Shown: positions 51,902-63,724, counted from the first letter of the stretch. The stretch: 64,000 nt of DNA from Lentinus brumalis (GCA_001792895.1 MARA01000029.1:434001-498000), one strand, 5' to 3'. Notes: a model not told the origin generated them from the sequence alone. Made by a program: numbers and translations.

Positions 51902-52648
51902 ACCTGCAATGGTGAAGATCCAGGATTGAGTTAGAGCTCGCATCGTATGCTCTCCCGCAACTATTTGCGCCTCCGTCTTTGTGAGGCTCGCATTCTTCTG
52001 GAACTAAGTACGTGTACCCCTCTAATATGTTGCCTTCATCTGGCGATGCTAAGAAAAATTGTTGGTTGATACTCAGCTGCGGAGAAAACGCTTTCCTTGC
52101 TGCGGTGACTGCGCATCTGCGCGCTGCCAGAGGTTTACCTTGCGACCATCGGTCCCGCATTCTCCAGGATGGGTCAAGTGTGGTGAGCGATTTACGCATC
52201 GATTTCACAACCAGCTGACTCAAGCCATGCATGCATAGGACCGATACCGCAGAGTCAGCCATACGGCTTCCGCATGCTGAGCTCTGGAGTGTAGCCAGGA
52301 ATAACCTTGATGACGATACTATCTGTCATACCAACCGCCCGAGCGGGCGTAACGTGAGTCAACTGTCCTTGTGTTTGTGCGCTTGCTTCTTCTCATACCT
52401 GACTACATAGCGGACGAGTTCATACATATTTCCTACCCTCCATTTCGAAGTGGCGCAATAGGAGGCGCGCGTGATCGACCACCGAGGACCAAACCGCTGG
52501 ATCTCGCCTCCGAATGTCGTGCGTCTCTCCAGCTGCGCAGTATCGGACTGCGGGATGGGCCTGCGTATGTGAAATGAAAATCCGTGGCAGTGAACTTTAT
52601 TGACCTTATCCTCCAGGTGTGCTCTGAAGGGAGCCCATCATCATCGAT
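51902..52648. other. Intergenic region before the mannosyltransferase
   Basis: No gene supported; short frames only. Probably decayed remains of the F-box remnant plus the promoter of the next gene. Confidence 0.4.
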
Positions 52649-54829
52649 ATGGCTCCCTGGCTTCCCCTCCCCATTCACTGTAAAGACTGCTACCCACGCA
52701 CACTCCGACACCGGGTATGCCAAGTGAACCGTACCGTCCTGTGGCTAGGGCTTGCCACTGCGTTCCTTGTGAGTATTCGTCGTCGAGAATTTGGCATGCA
52801 CGTTTATCCTGACGTTCCTCTGATTGAAGTTCAGCTTACACTCCGTGCTCCGACATTTGCGGCCAGAATACGCTCACCTCACCTCCGTTTCCAATGTTCG
52901 CGCACATCTCCAATGGACGACGGGCAACTGGACTGGCTCCGAAGACCCCAGCACCTTCTCGGAATACGAGCTCGGCTCGAACGGCACGCGACGAGCGAAC
53001 GCCGTCCTCCTCATGCTCGCGCGCAACTCCGAGTTGGACGGCGCACTCTCAAGCGTGCAGCAACTCGAAGACCGCTTCAACAAGCGGTTCGGATATCCCT
53101 GGGTGTTCCTGAACGAGGTGCCCTTCACAGACGAGTTCAAAGAGTGAGTCCCTCCCAGCCACGTCCTTAGCGGCGGCTCTGAGATTCGGTATCGTGCCCT
53201 GCAGAAAGATGAGCGCAATCATCTCCGGGCCAGTGTCTTTCGGCCTCATCCCACACGACCACTGGTTCCAGCCAGACTGGATAGACGAGGAGAAGGCGAC
53301 GGCAGGGAGGGAGCACCTGATACAAGATGGCGTCATCTACGGAGGTTAGTCCCGCCTAAACTCACCAAGTTATGTAGTCCGCACTGACAGTCCATGACGT
53401 CGCAGGGAGCGTTCCGTGAGTACGGCTACCAGTGCGCTTTGTTACCTCTACTCACTCGGCCTGTCAGATATCGGAATATGTGCCGATTCAACTCTGGGGT
53501 GAGCGTCTCCTCCGGTGGCCCATTCCACACGACGCTGACAGGCGGCATAGTTCTTCTATAGGCACCCGTTAGTGCAGAAGTACAAGTGGTATTGGCGCGT
53601 TGAGTGAGCTGCTGTCTCTCCCGCATGCTACCGCGCGTTGACATCTCCGCAGACCAAGTGTCAACTTCCTTTGCGAGACGGACTTCGATCCGTTCCTGTA
53701 CATGGAGGAAAATGACAAGCTGTATGGTGCGTGTCACAGGGACGCAGCCATGGCTCCATACTGACAGCGCACTATTGCCGACAGGGTTCACGGTCGCATT
53801 GTACGAGTGGCCGGTGACTGTCCCGTCGCTATGGAATGCGGTGAAAGGTACGGCTCACTTCCACAGCAGTAGATCGCAGCGTTGACCTTGTTCCTCAGAG
53901 TTCATCGATATCCACTCGGAGCACCTCGCGCCAAACAACTCCATGAAGTTCCTCTCCGATGATGACGGCACGAGCTACAACTTGTGTCACTGTACGTCTT
54001 TTCACCTCAAGTACCTATGACAATCTGCTAACTTGGACGTTCACGTAGTCTGGAGTAACTTCGAGATCGCGAACCTGGAGTTCTGGCGTGGCGAAGCATA
54101 CAGCAAGTTCTTCGACCACCTCGAGTCGAAGGGCGGGTTCTATTACGAGGTACGTCTTCGCTATCCGATCCCTCTCCCGAGCCCTCCACCGTACTTCATC
54201 CGATTGCCGCGTCCTCTTCAACCACATTCCGATCCCACTCCTCCTTGCACCTCGTTCCACATCACACCGTGACGACACTGACACGCCACACATTACCTCC
54301 AGCGCTGGGGCGACGCACCCGTCCACAGCATCGGCGCCGCGCTCTTCGCGCGCAAGGACCAGATCCACTTCTTCGACGACATCGGGTATCAGCACCCACC
54401 CTTCACGCACTGTCCCGCAACGGCGAGGTCCGGCGCGCGAAAAACTGCACCTGCACGCAGTTTGACAGTTTCGGTGAGTGTGGGCTCAACTCCCTTCCCT
54501 TTCGCATGCCAGTCCTCCCCATTTTCCCTTCGCGTCGCATTCCATCCCCATTTTGGTCTTCCTTCCCACACGGGTCACGCCACCGTCATCTCGGACGTTG
54601 CGTGAGACGGAAGACTGTGCATCGCGCGCTCCGACGTCTCGAGACGCGGTGCTCGGATGTCGGATGTCGGGATGTCGGAGACCGGATGACAGTTTTGGGA
54701 CAGTCCGTCGCAGTGAGCTGAGTCGCGAGCGTATTGCTGACCAAAGTCGCGTCGCGTTCCCCACTGGTACGAACAGATTACAACGGGTACTCCTGTCTGC
54801 GCAAATGGGAACAAGTCATCCGGTCATGA
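52649..54829 (+). CDS. GT15 alpha-1,2-mannosyltransferase (KTR/MNT1 family), one-base frameshift
   Basis: Golgi type II membrane enzyme that adds alpha-1,2-mannose from GDP-mannose to O- and N-linked glycans. Twelve exons: 52649-52768, 52830-53143, 53205-53344, 53406-53415, 53468-53498, 53551-53603, 53653-53726, 53785-53847, 53899-53991, 54049-54149, 54303-54473 and 54777-54829. The N-terminal anchor is TVLWLGLATAFL. Family blocks: ANAVLLMLARNSEL, FGYPWVFLNEVPF, HDHWFQPDWID, YRNMCRFNSGFFYRHPL, YWRVEPSVNFLCETDFDPF, SNFEIANLEFWRGEAY, RWGDAPVHSIGAALF, HFFDDIGYQHPPFTHCP, NCTCTQFDSF and the last exon DYNGYSCLRKW. The sum is 1223 nt, one base short: the frame slips at the C run near 54413-54417 between HCP and NGEVRRAKNC. 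Either a sequence error or a real inactivation of the C-terminus. The last intron (303 bases) is long and contains GATGTCG tandem copies near 54655-54682. Confidence 0.88.
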
Positions 54830-55722
54830 CACGGTCCTCAAGTAAGCGGGCCACCCGCAGTCACCGCCGTGCACCCACAGTTCCAGGCCGCCCATCGCCC
54901 ACCGTCCACCGCTCACCGGCGGCGCTCCGGGGATCTGCGTTTGAATTGCACAGGTCCTCAAAGGAGTCAGGAGAGGCCCGGGTACCGGATATGCCTCGCC
55001 ATTTCGTTGGGTGTCGGGACTTGAGATCTTGAGGTGCGGGTCGCGCTCGGGATGTATGCATCGTATGACGCTACACAGGGCGTCGGGTGGCTGGGCTGAC
55101 CGTCGCGAGAACCACATCCGGACAAACGTGCAGATGGGAGAACACACACTGTTCGGACGCAGCGTAGTTAGTGAGGAACGGCGTAGATTGATACAGTATG
55201 TACATAGTCGACATCTGCCCGTCCGGGACGTCCTTCGCGTGCAATCATGGCGTTTCCGCACTCCGCGCGCAGTGACGGCACTGACGGGAACTCGCGCGAA
55301 TTGGCAATTGAGTTTGCAACCGTTCCACCGAGACCTATGCTGGGAGAAGGCAGGGCGCAGGGTATGGCAGAATCGACGCACAAGCACGCGGCGCACACGC
55401 GCAGAATTACGGGATGAACGGGTCGTAAATTCGTAAAGCTATCGTCACGGTCGTGAGTACCGTAGGGCATTAGGGTATAGAATGTCTCGTAGAATGTCAT
55501 GAGCACTAATACTAATGTAGGGTGGGTGAAATAGGGATAGCGCAGAGGGTAGAGGGCAAGGTTGCCGGATGAGGGATGAGGGGCGAGAGGAAGCTAACTC
55601 TAAAGCAAAGCAAGAAAGCGACGAAGGATAACGATACAAAAAGCATCGGACAAACAGACACAGACACAGGACGCGAACACGAGAAGTCAGAAAGCACACA
55701 TCTGGAGTATGAGAGCCCCCGC
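54830..55722. other. Intergenic region, no gene supported
   Basis: Several frames are open on both strands, the longest about 190 codons (minus, 54824-55396), but they overlap one another and show no motif. Contains the terminators of two convergent genes. Confidence 0.4.
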
Positions 55723-56538
55723 TCAGTGCGCGTAGACAGCGCGCTGAGGCTGGGGTGGGTAGATGTTCTGCTGGTATGCGAGAGCAATCGCATGACGCAT
55801 TTTTTGCCGTGTCGTCTCCATCTGGTACGGCGTGTACGCGGTGTAGCCCATGGCGCTGCACATGGCCACGAGCCACTGTTCAAGCAGCGTCCGCGTCCAC
55901 TTGACGTTGCGCTGTCGGTGGCCGAGCCGCAGGATGCTTGCAATGTCGTGTGGGTCGTGCTTCTCGTAGCGCACAAGCTTGAGAGCGACAGCCCACGACC
56001 AGCTCACACCAACTAGCACAAGGCCGGGCGCAGTGAAGATGGTGTTCATCTTCATGTTGTTTGTGGACAGTGCATCGTAGGAGATCGGGTCGAAGGGTTT
56101 CCCATACATACTGCGGGTGAGTCAGTAGGCGCCTCTTGGTGGCACAAAGCGACGAGCTCGAATGAGGACGTACTCTCTTGTCATGGGAAGCGCGACGTCC
56201 GCGCAAGCGTTCATCCAGTCTGCACCGAGGCCGAAGGCTCGCGCGGTGGCCTTGATGCAGGTGAGAAGGCGCGGACCGGCGTCGGAGACGCCGCGCGCCA
56301 TCCACTCCGCCTCGAAGGAGCGGTGAAGGTAGTCGACGTCGCGGGTCATGTCGCGACACGCAAGTTGCGGATGGAGGACCATTACTGCCCCGCCGTGTAC
56401 GACCAGGCGCACGGTAGATGGGAAGTAGGTCGCAAGGCGAAGAGAAAGGTCGTGCAAGGCCCCGATGAGGAGCTCCCGCGTCATATTGACCTCATTGCGA
56501 TCTGGCAAAGACGAGGTGGACGATGGCCTGTTCGACAT
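55723..56538 (-). CDS. Nucleotidyltransferase-fold protein, fungal, function unknown
   Basis: Two exons, 56538-56174 and 56110-55723 (753 nt, 250 residues), joined as MTR|DMYGKPFDP. The start is ATG 56538 (MSNRPSSTSSLPDR). The fold is suggested by VVHGGAVMVLH followed about 15 residues later by MTRDVDYLHRSF: a GG motif plus D-x-D, the signature of Pol-beta-type nucleotidyltransferases such as those in type IV antitoxin-toxin and AbiEii-like proteins. I infer the fold only; substrate and role are unknown. The C-terminal half has a basic, His-rich region (LVRYEKHDPHDIASILRLGH) resembling the helical part of such enzymes (IKHDI pattern). No signal peptide. Neighbours give no clue. Confidence 0.65.
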
Positions 56539-58514
56539 GCTGGACTCGAAGAAGTAACGAAGAGGATAGCTGAGAAAGTGAGGAACATTAAAAGGGGGTA
56601 TCGACGGCACAAAGCCTTTTGTAGAGGGAGGAGGAAGGAGGAGAGAATTTTTGCGGTGCTTTTGTTTCGGCGAAAGACGCCGCTCCTCCAAGTGCGGTAA
56701 AGCGCATCCAGGGAATCCAGGCGACGTAGTCATCAGTTCGCGTGCCTGCGCGATTGATTCCGCGGCGTCTCAACCCTGCGGCATAGCCCGACAAGCAGCC
56801 AAGTCCGAAAAGCATCCGGGATGCCTGCACGCACTTGCCTTGAACCGTCGTATGAGACGTCCACTTTCCTGATCGCATCGTCTTCGTGCAGCGACTCGTC
56901 AATCTTCCAACTCTCCTTGAAGATATCCCGAAGGCAGATATCAGCACTAGCCCTGTTAGCTTGTCAACCTGTCCAGATGATGGACTCACCGCTCGGCCTC
57001 GTGGCTCTCACGTCTCATCACGCGGCGCAGCGTTCGGCGGGTCCTGCGTACGGTTACGTCGTATTGACACTTCCTAGTCTGTCGCTTCCAGGCCTGTGGC
57101 GTCGTGCACAACAATACAACGTGGGTTCCTTCTGTCTCCTGCGCCCTACTCCCGCCACACCTGTACGACGCCTGGTGATTAGCCCGATATCGCATAAATA
57201 GGGTCGAGATGAATGAAGAGAATTGTGGATACCACAACCTTGAGGCTACCCTGGGATGCGCGCGCCCTGTTCAATGTGGGTGCATCATCCCTTCCTTGCA
57301 CCGAGTAGCCCAGAAGCGACGTGGAAGAGCCGCTTCCGAGGACCACTTACCCAACGGAGAGCATGACTCCGAGCCATCCTGGGATCAGCTGTCGACGGAT
57401 CACTCGAAATCGAGCAACTCCGAGCCTCTGGCATAGCAAGCGAACAACAAACGTGTTTCCCCTATATCCTGCGAAGAAGGAAGCTACGAGGTTCTCGGCT
57501 GCGGGATAGATATGTCATCAATCAAATGCACCAAGAGCTCGGAGAGTTCTGGTATGATTCATGGAAGACTGAACTTCACTCACCGAGTACGCCTTCATCA
57601 TGGTCATGACTCGATACGGAGCGGAACAGAAGCCTCTGCGCGCATCATGTTCAAGTAGCGAGCAGCGCTCATGTGGTCCCCGTTTTTGCTGGCCATGGGG
57701 TGACTGATAGAGGCTAAAGCCATCTGAGGATGCTGGGATGTCGTCCCAATGTCGTCCTGCAATTTTCCTTAGTCTCATGCACACGCGACCCTCGATCCGG
57801 ATAGAGAGCCCGGAACATGTCCTAGCATTGACGTATGCCCGATGTCAGCACGAACAACAGGCTTGAATACTGAGAAAAAAAACTTCTCTGGTAAGTCGAA
57901 GACGAATCAGCTCAGCCTCGGATGAGATTGGCCTCGGCGAATTTGGTTCAGCCGAAAGGGAAGTGGTTTCCACATACTTGTTCGATTGGCTGAGTGTATA
58001 CGGGAAGTGTGTGAAGCGCAAGGCCGCAGTCGTGTGTGAGTGTCGAGAGGCAAGACAGGAGAGTTGCAGTGCAGTGTGGTTCCTGTTGACGTACAGGCGC
58101 GCGAGGTCGATCCGAGGACGCCGACTCGAGCATCGAGTGTCTTCTGCGGCTGAGACATCTATAGTTCCCTATACCTCGAACCTGAGTCAACGTAGGAGTC
58201 TAGAACGTCTCGCAGCTCAGTTGCATGGGCTTCTGCGGGCCTCCATTGTGGCGCAACCTCGGCATTCGCAGTAGACGCGGCGCTGCAGCATGAGGGTGGC
58301 AAAACCCCTCCGTGCTGACTCACCTGGACGAGGCGCAAATGTCCCGAAACCCGCAGAGATCGTCAGCACGGAAGACCATGTTCGCTTGCGCATTCCGAGG
58401 CTACGATGTCTCACCAGAGTTCGTACTCGTCTTCCCGGGCCACCTATCATAGAAGCGGTGCATATGACCCGGGCAAAACCCTCCACCGCAGCGTACGGCT
58501 GTTCCTCACCCAAT
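56539..58514. other. Intergenic region of 2 kb, no gene supported
   Basis: Frames up to about 130 codons are open on both strands (for example minus 56588-56989, plus 56821-57201), but none has a recognisable domain, a splice-supported partner, or a sequence relation to other genes in the window. A few pieces (57190-57500) have a faintly coding look without closure. Confidence 0.4.
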
Positions 58515-59515
58515 TCACTCCTCGCCAGTAGCCGCAGCATCCTCCGCCACCTCGACTGGATGGCGCCGCCGCCATTCAGCGAGGCCGTGCTCGAACTCGC
58601 GGTCGCTGAGGCCGCGCGACAAGCAGAACGTGACTCCTGTCCGAGGCAGGACGATTAATTGCAAGCTCCCCCGATAGCATGGCGACTCGACGCGCACCGA
58701 GAGCCTCGACCTCCTTGTTCCTGTGCTCGTCGTCGAAAAAGAGCTGTACTCGGACACACGAGGACAAGGACAGTTAGTCTCCGTGTGAGAATATGATCGG
58801 CAGGGACTACAACGCGCACCATTTCCGAATATGGGATCCCGGTCTTTTTGTGCAGCTCCTTGAAGTGCTTCATCTTCGAGCCTGCATGGATTTCCGCCGC
58901 TCAGCAGCCAGACCACCAAACGATACGCTGGGACGCACCTGGATAGATCTCGAGCTGGTCGAAGAACTCCACCGCAGGCGTCGGCGCTTCATTCTTGTGT
59001 CCTGCGGGCGGCGGAACGAGCAGCAGCCGGAGGGCCTGCCGTGCCCTAAAAACGGGAGCGGTCAGCTGCAGGAGTGGCTGCGATGCAGAGAATGCGTACA
59101 TACAGATCAGGGGCGTGAGTGCGCGAGCACGCCGCGATGGTTACGCCGCCTTCTCGCAGGCGATGCAGGATCTCCGGAACGTCGCGATAGAACTTGATCT
59201 TCCGGTTGTGTCTGGAATCCGAGTAACCGAGTTCGGTATAAGTGAAATGCGATGCACGGTGCCGGAAAGGAGCAGCTGGTACCTGTCCCGCAGCTCGTTG
59301 ACTGTGTCACCATCGCGTCGGATTGGGGCTGCACGATCGTGAGTCAGTGTACACTTCGTGTGAGAACGGCGGCTGCGACTTACGGTCTACGTGGGTGTCT
59401 ATCCACAAGTCCCAGAGCGTATAGCTGTACTGGGGTCGGTATACATTCATCTGCGGTGCCCACCAAACACGTACTCGAGATCAAAGGCAACAAGCTTCGG
59501 CAGTCGGCTCGTCAT
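58515..59515 (-). CDS. MDP-1-type HAD phosphatase (magnesium-dependent phosphatase 1)
   Basis: Eight short exons on the minus strand: 59515-59475, 59424-59384, 59328-59283, 59211-59104, 59045-58939, 58881-58820, 58743-58698 and 58636-58515 (573 nt, 190 residues, the normal MDP-1 length). All four HAD motifs are present: I in AFDLDYTLWDLW (nucleophile and acid Asp, split by intron 1), II as AACSRTHAP, III Lys in YPGSKMKHFKELHKKTGIP, IV FFDDEHRN. The family hallmark HFKELHKKTGIPYSEM makes the call firm. MDP-1 proteins dephosphorylate protein-tyrosine and small sugar phosphates in vitro; the physiological substrate is uncertain and may be glycated or damaged metabolites. The start is ATG 59515 (MTSRLPKLVAF). 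Every exon is far shorter than 130 bases, so simple ORF scans miss the gene. It looks intact. Confidence 0.9.
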
Positions 59516-59933
59516 CTAAAATATCGTCTAAGAGAAAATGCCTTGTATGGTGAGCCTGAGGACGAAGTGTTAGTTTTCTGAAGAGTATGCATTGCCTTCA
59601 CTGAGCGTACCCACCTACTAGAGAGTTGATGGTGGTACTAGTTAACGTTCAATCGTTCAAAATGACGTATCAAGTGGGTGGCGTCGTTGGTTCGGTTCGG
59701 TTCACTTCCTTCAATTACTTTGACGCGCGTATACGCGACTCACCCAGGTACCCTCTAAGTACCCTCCTGCGCCGCGATCCTGAACATCTCATCAACAACT
59801 TGTATAGGTAAGCAAAGCTGGCATTATTTGGAGAGGCTCGAGCACTAGCTTACCGCGATCCATAGGTGGCCGCTGAGCACCGAGATTTGTGTAGCTTTAC
59901 ACCGTGCTTCACAGGTTCCCACTTCTCTCGAGG
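59516..59933. other. Intergenic region between divergent genes
   Basis: Holds the promoter of the MDP-1-type gene and the upstream DNA of the deleted F-box gene. A 61-codon frame at 59626 has no support. Confidence 0.4.
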
Positions 59934-60752
59934 ATGACCTCAGGTTCTATTATCCAGCAGGTCTTTGGAAATCTGACCAGGCAGACAACGCATACAGATC
60001 ATTATACACTCCAGGCCAGTACCGCTTTCAACAGAGGTCGTCCGATCAACCGGATCCCTGTCGAGCTCCTGGTCAAGATATTCCGCCACGTCTACGACTC
60101 ATTGAGAGCCGTCAATGGCCTCCGCCTCGTCTGGCGTCCCTTCGCTTCCGTCTGCCTAGTTGCAGACACCGGCGAGGCGGCGTTCTCTCTTGGCCTCAAG
60201 ACGGGGCCGGGAAGGACTGCTGTGCTCTATCCGAAGATTAGTGAGGACTTCGAGATCCTCTTCGGCGACGCGCCCGTGGAATATCTCTGCGTTGAAGATG
60301 ATGCCGGGGCCTTCGGATTCTACACCCGCGACTGGGAGGCGATGCTCGGTCCCTGTGCCTTCCCAGATCTGAGGAAGCTCTCATTATTCACTCTACGCGA
60401 CACATCGTACGAGTATGGATCCCCGAAACAATTGATACAGGCGAGCATGCTGCACAGTGGATGCCTCGAGCTGGAGGAGCTTGAGATCGGCGTCAGGTTC
60501 CCGTCACCCGCCGAGGACGATATCCGTCTCATCGAGGATCTTTGCGCGCTCTTGCGGTCTAGGGCTAGCCACAAGATGCCGCTCAGACGGCTGCTTGTCG
60601 AGCTGAATGACTCGGACGACCCACACCCACCGCTGGGCGAAGAAGAGCGAGCAGTTCGTGAGGCGCTATACGTGGATGCTCTCCAGCCCCTTGTAGACCT
60701 CGTGGAATGCGCGCACGGCATGCTAGCAGAGCGACCTCTCCAGGTGAGTTGA
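59934..60752 (+). pseudogene. Family B F-box gene with internal deletion
   Basis: From ATG 59934 (MTSGSIIQQVFGN) an open frame of 272 residues shows an intact F-box opening (INRIPVELLVKIFRHVYD), then skips the rest of the box. It resumes with sequence like the C-terminal third of the neighbour at 61.7-63.5 kb: DLCALLRSRASHKMPLRRLLVEL against NLKALLRRRNSQGMRLRHLRIEL, and LVDLVECAHG against LVDVVECAHD. The neighbour has about 610 residues, so over half is missing, but the frame has no stop. It could still be expressed as a mini protein with a truncated F-box. A GTGAGT at 60744 may start a 3' intron. Confidence 0.65.
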
Positions 60753-61672
60753 TTCGTTTATATGGGCTCATACTCGGTTGCTCACGGAAGATTTCATTGC
60801 ATCGACAGGCGAAAGTCCGCCAGCTGGAGTCCCTGATACAAATTCCTCAGGTGCTGCCTTAGTTCTTCTTACCGACCGCGTCATTACGTGTGAGCAGCAG
60901 CAGCCGTTGAACATGGACGGTCCCTCTAGTGGCCTAGTATGACTTCACAGACTTCATTGTACCATCATCTTGCAGTCGCATCAAATAAGTACTGTACAGG
61001 TTCAGGTTACCTCTTGCATCTTCTGCATCGCGATTCGGGCTACTACTACTTCTTGCTCAAGCGCACGCAATGATCTGATTCCATCCGGGTGCTCTTACTG
61101 GTATTGGCATGATGTTTGACCGGCATGATCCACTGGTCTACACTGCGAGGGCCGAGGAGAACCTCATGTCGCACCACGAGGCTAAGGCAATCAGACGCCC
61201 GGATGAGAAATCGCCAGCGCGGCGCAACTGCCCCTCCTCCTCCTCCTCCTCCTCCAGCCTTGGTCCAGGTCCGCCTCTATCTCTGTCTGTACTTTGTGCA
61301 GCACCACTTCGCCAGATTGTAAGTTGAAACTCCTTCTCGTTACGCTTTGGGCTGACCATGACCTTATTCTAGTCTTCCAGTCAGTTCAACAAGTCGATCC
61401 CGCAGTTACCACACGGTCGACGTGCAAGAGGTCAGTTCTAACTTTTGGTAGCATCGTCGGATGCATGCATTTTGATTTGAAACTGACTTGCGCCAATAGC
61501 TGTGCCTGGATCTCCACCTGGACGAGTCCGACTCGCATCGACTTCACAAAGAACTCGCCGTGCCAGCGAGCTGATGCGCCTCCTAGCCACTGAGGTATGC
61601 GACTCGCAACGGTGTCGTCACCGCGCCGTTACCGCAGGACTGACTTATCTGGGTTTGAGCTGAAGATATAGG
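60753..61672. other. Intergenic region with (CCT)n microsatellite
   Basis: No gene supported. A CCT trinucleotide run is at 61232-61255. The last 150 bases hold the promoter and leader of the following F-box gene; the sequence TATAGG just before ATG 61673 may be an acceptor site. Confidence 0.5.
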
Positions 61673-63505
61673 ATGGAAGATGCACGACCATCCACATCTC
61701 AACCTCTCTATGTCGACGCGACCCTCAGAGAGCCCGTGCCTCCCTCCCACATGGCGGCGCCTTCTTCTGTTGCCGACACAGAGACCTCTCTGTCGAATAT
61801 GTTGAAGCAGTGGTCCGGCCTTGATCAGCGCATGTCGGAAACAAGCAGGCTCGTCAACGCTAGTCGGCCTGTCAATCGCCTGCCGGTCGAACTCCTCGTC
61901 GCCATCTTCCGCTACATACACGGAGATCCTCCGAAGCACCGGTATGACGTCTGTTTTACTGGCTACATGGAGCGCAAAGCGCCGTGGTACCCAATGCTCG
62001 CGGTGTGTCGTTACTGGTACTCTCTCGTATGCGCGACGCCGATGCTTTGGCGGCTCGTACGCATCCTTCCTGAAACAAAGCCCGAGCTCATGGAGCTCGT
62101 TCTCTCGAGATCGAAGGAGCTGCCCATCGAGGTCGACATCTACTTTCCTCCAAAGGTTGCGCCCTTCACTCAGGTGCTCCTCCGTCACTGCTCCCGCATA
62201 TCCTCCTTCCACGCTCAAGACGTGTCTCGCAGCCAAGCTTCGCATATCTACCACCTGGTCCGGCAACCAATGCCGACCCTCCGTACCCTCAACATGTGGT
62301 TTGATCCCGTGCTTGCCGATCAGATGGTCGATGAGGACATTTCCAATCTCGGTATCGTACAGGAGAAGGAAGTGTTTGTGCTCAAGCTCTCTGTTGATTC
62401 TTATCCGGAACTGCGAGAACTCTCGCTGCGGGGTGTTGGACTTAGAGGACTCCTCCCAAGCGGCGTGTATGGGGGATCGCCGCCGAATCTCACACATCTA
62501 GAGCTCCGCGATAGTACCTCCCCGTATTGCAACATCGTCGAGTTCGTACGGTTCCTCGGAGACTGTCGACACCTCCGATTTCTCACAATCGTTCGCTTCC
62601 GCCCTACCGACGAAGGCTTCAACACTCACGTTGGCATCAGTGCTCTGGATCCCCTACCGGTCGTCGCTCTCGCACCAACGCTGCGGCGTTTGGTCCTCGA
62701 GAACATCGACATGTACATCGCTCGTCTCCTCAGTGGGCTCACCGTGCCAGCGTCGACGGACATCCGTCTAACGAAGCTTATAAACATTCACGACGGCGAC
62801 GAATTGCGATTCCCTGAAGACTTAGTGGAGGAAGGGTTCCTCACCGTGCTTCCCGAAGACAAGTCGGGGCTGCCGCTCTTCACCCGCCTCACAAGCGTCT
62901 CCCTTTGTCTCTCAGCTCACGCCGCTTACCTGCTCACTCATGCCGGCGAACGCACCATGGCCATCGCAATAGAAGGCGACCCAGAGAGCGTCTCCGAGCT
63001 TCATCCGCAATTCCGGGACGATATGGAGGAAATTGCTGCCGCGAATGACTCCATTATCGAGCTCACCATCATGGCCGACAGTGACCAGAAGCTTTGGAGC
63101 ACCGATCTGAGAAGAATATTACTCAGCCTACCGCGGCTGAAGACCCTCTCGGTCTTCAGCATCTGTCCACCGCCAGGCGAGCGCGCGGCGTCGCTCGAAA
63201 AACAACTCATGGATGCTCTTGGGGAGCCCAGCATCAGCGACGCCTGCGCGGCTCTCGAAGAGCTCAACCTCAACTGTGTCAGGCCACGCAACGATAGAGC
63301 CCTGATCAAGAATCTGAAGGCGCTACTACGTCGCCGGAACAGTCAGGGTATGCGCCTGCGGCACCTGCGCATCGAGTTGGGCGGTCGGGGTCACAACGAG
63401 AACCTGAGCGACGAGGAACAGAAGGCTCGCGAGGCTCGGTTCCTGGACACCCTTGGGCCGCTGGTGGATGTCGTGGAGTGTGCGCATGACAGACTCGTTG
63501 ATTGA
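61673..63505 (+). CDS. F-box protein, family B, full length
   Basis: Single coding exon, 610 residues from ATG 61673 (MEDARPSTSQPLYVD). The F-box-like domain is at about residues 62-125 (VNRLPVELLVAIFRYIHGD, then PWYPMLAVCRYWYSLVCATPMLW). Irregular leucine-rich segments follow (LRTLNMWF, LRELSLRGV, LTHLELRDS, LRFLTIVRF, LRRLVLENI, LEELNLNCV). The C-terminus LVDVVECAHDRLVD is shared with the deleted neighbour upstream. Expected role: SCF-type ubiquitin ligase adaptor in cytosol or nucleus. It resembles the minus-strand gene at 48.7-50.5 kb in layout (LPAEILVEIFR, PWYSLLRVC). No damage seen. Confidence 0.85.
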   Translation: MEDARPSTSQPLYVDATLREPVPPSHMAAPSSVADTETSLSNMLKQWSGLDQRMSETSRLVNASRPVNRLPVELLVAIFRYIHGDPPKHRYDVCFTGYMERKAPWYPMLAVCRYWYSLVCATPMLWRLVRILPETKPELMELVLSRSKELPIEVDIYFPPKVAPFTQVLLRHCSRISSFHAQDVSRSQASHIYHLVRQPMPTLRTLNMWFDPVLADQMVDEDISNLGIVQEKEVFVLKLSVDSYPELRELSLRGVGLRGLLPSGVYGGSPPNLTHLELRDSTSPYCNIVEFVRFLGDCRHLRFLTIVRFRPTDEGFNTHVGISALDPLPVVALAPTLRRLVLENIDMYIARLLSGLTVPASTDIRLTKLINIHDGDELRFPEDLVEEGFLTVLPEDKSGLPLFTRLTSVSLCLSAHAAYLLTHAGERTMAIAIEGDPESVSELHPQFRDDMEEIAAANDSIIELTIMADSDQKLWSTDLRRILLSLPRLKTLSVFSICPPPGERAASLEKQLMDALGEPSISDACAALEELNLNCVRPRNDRALIKNLKALLRRRNSQGMRLRHLRIELGGRGHNENLSDEEQKAREARFLDTLGPLVDVVECAHDRLVD

Positions 63506-63724
63506 GATCCCAACGCGTATGTGTCCTCTTGTTCTGCCATGAATTTGACTCTGACACGGGTTGATTCCGAGCAGGCAGCCTCTCGTACTGAGCTGTGACT
63601 GTGCAGTGTGCAGTTCGTGGTAGACTGGCACATAGACCCTTGCAGGTGAGTTGTCTCGCTCAGTTTGAGTTGCAAATCTGAGCGGTCCTTCACTCATCCG
63701 CAGCTTTGACAGGAACGGGTGCCC

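Noticed and set aside
54824..55396. Minus-strand open frame of 190 codons after the mannosyltransferase
   Set aside because: No ATG-supported start with family resemblance, overlaps the mannosyltransferase stop region, and other frames are open over the same DNA; looks like chance in GC-rich DNA.
56588..56989. Minus-strand frame of 133 codons upstream of the nucleotidyltransferase-fold gene
   Set aside because: No motif, no splice-supported link to the downstream exon, composition not convincing.
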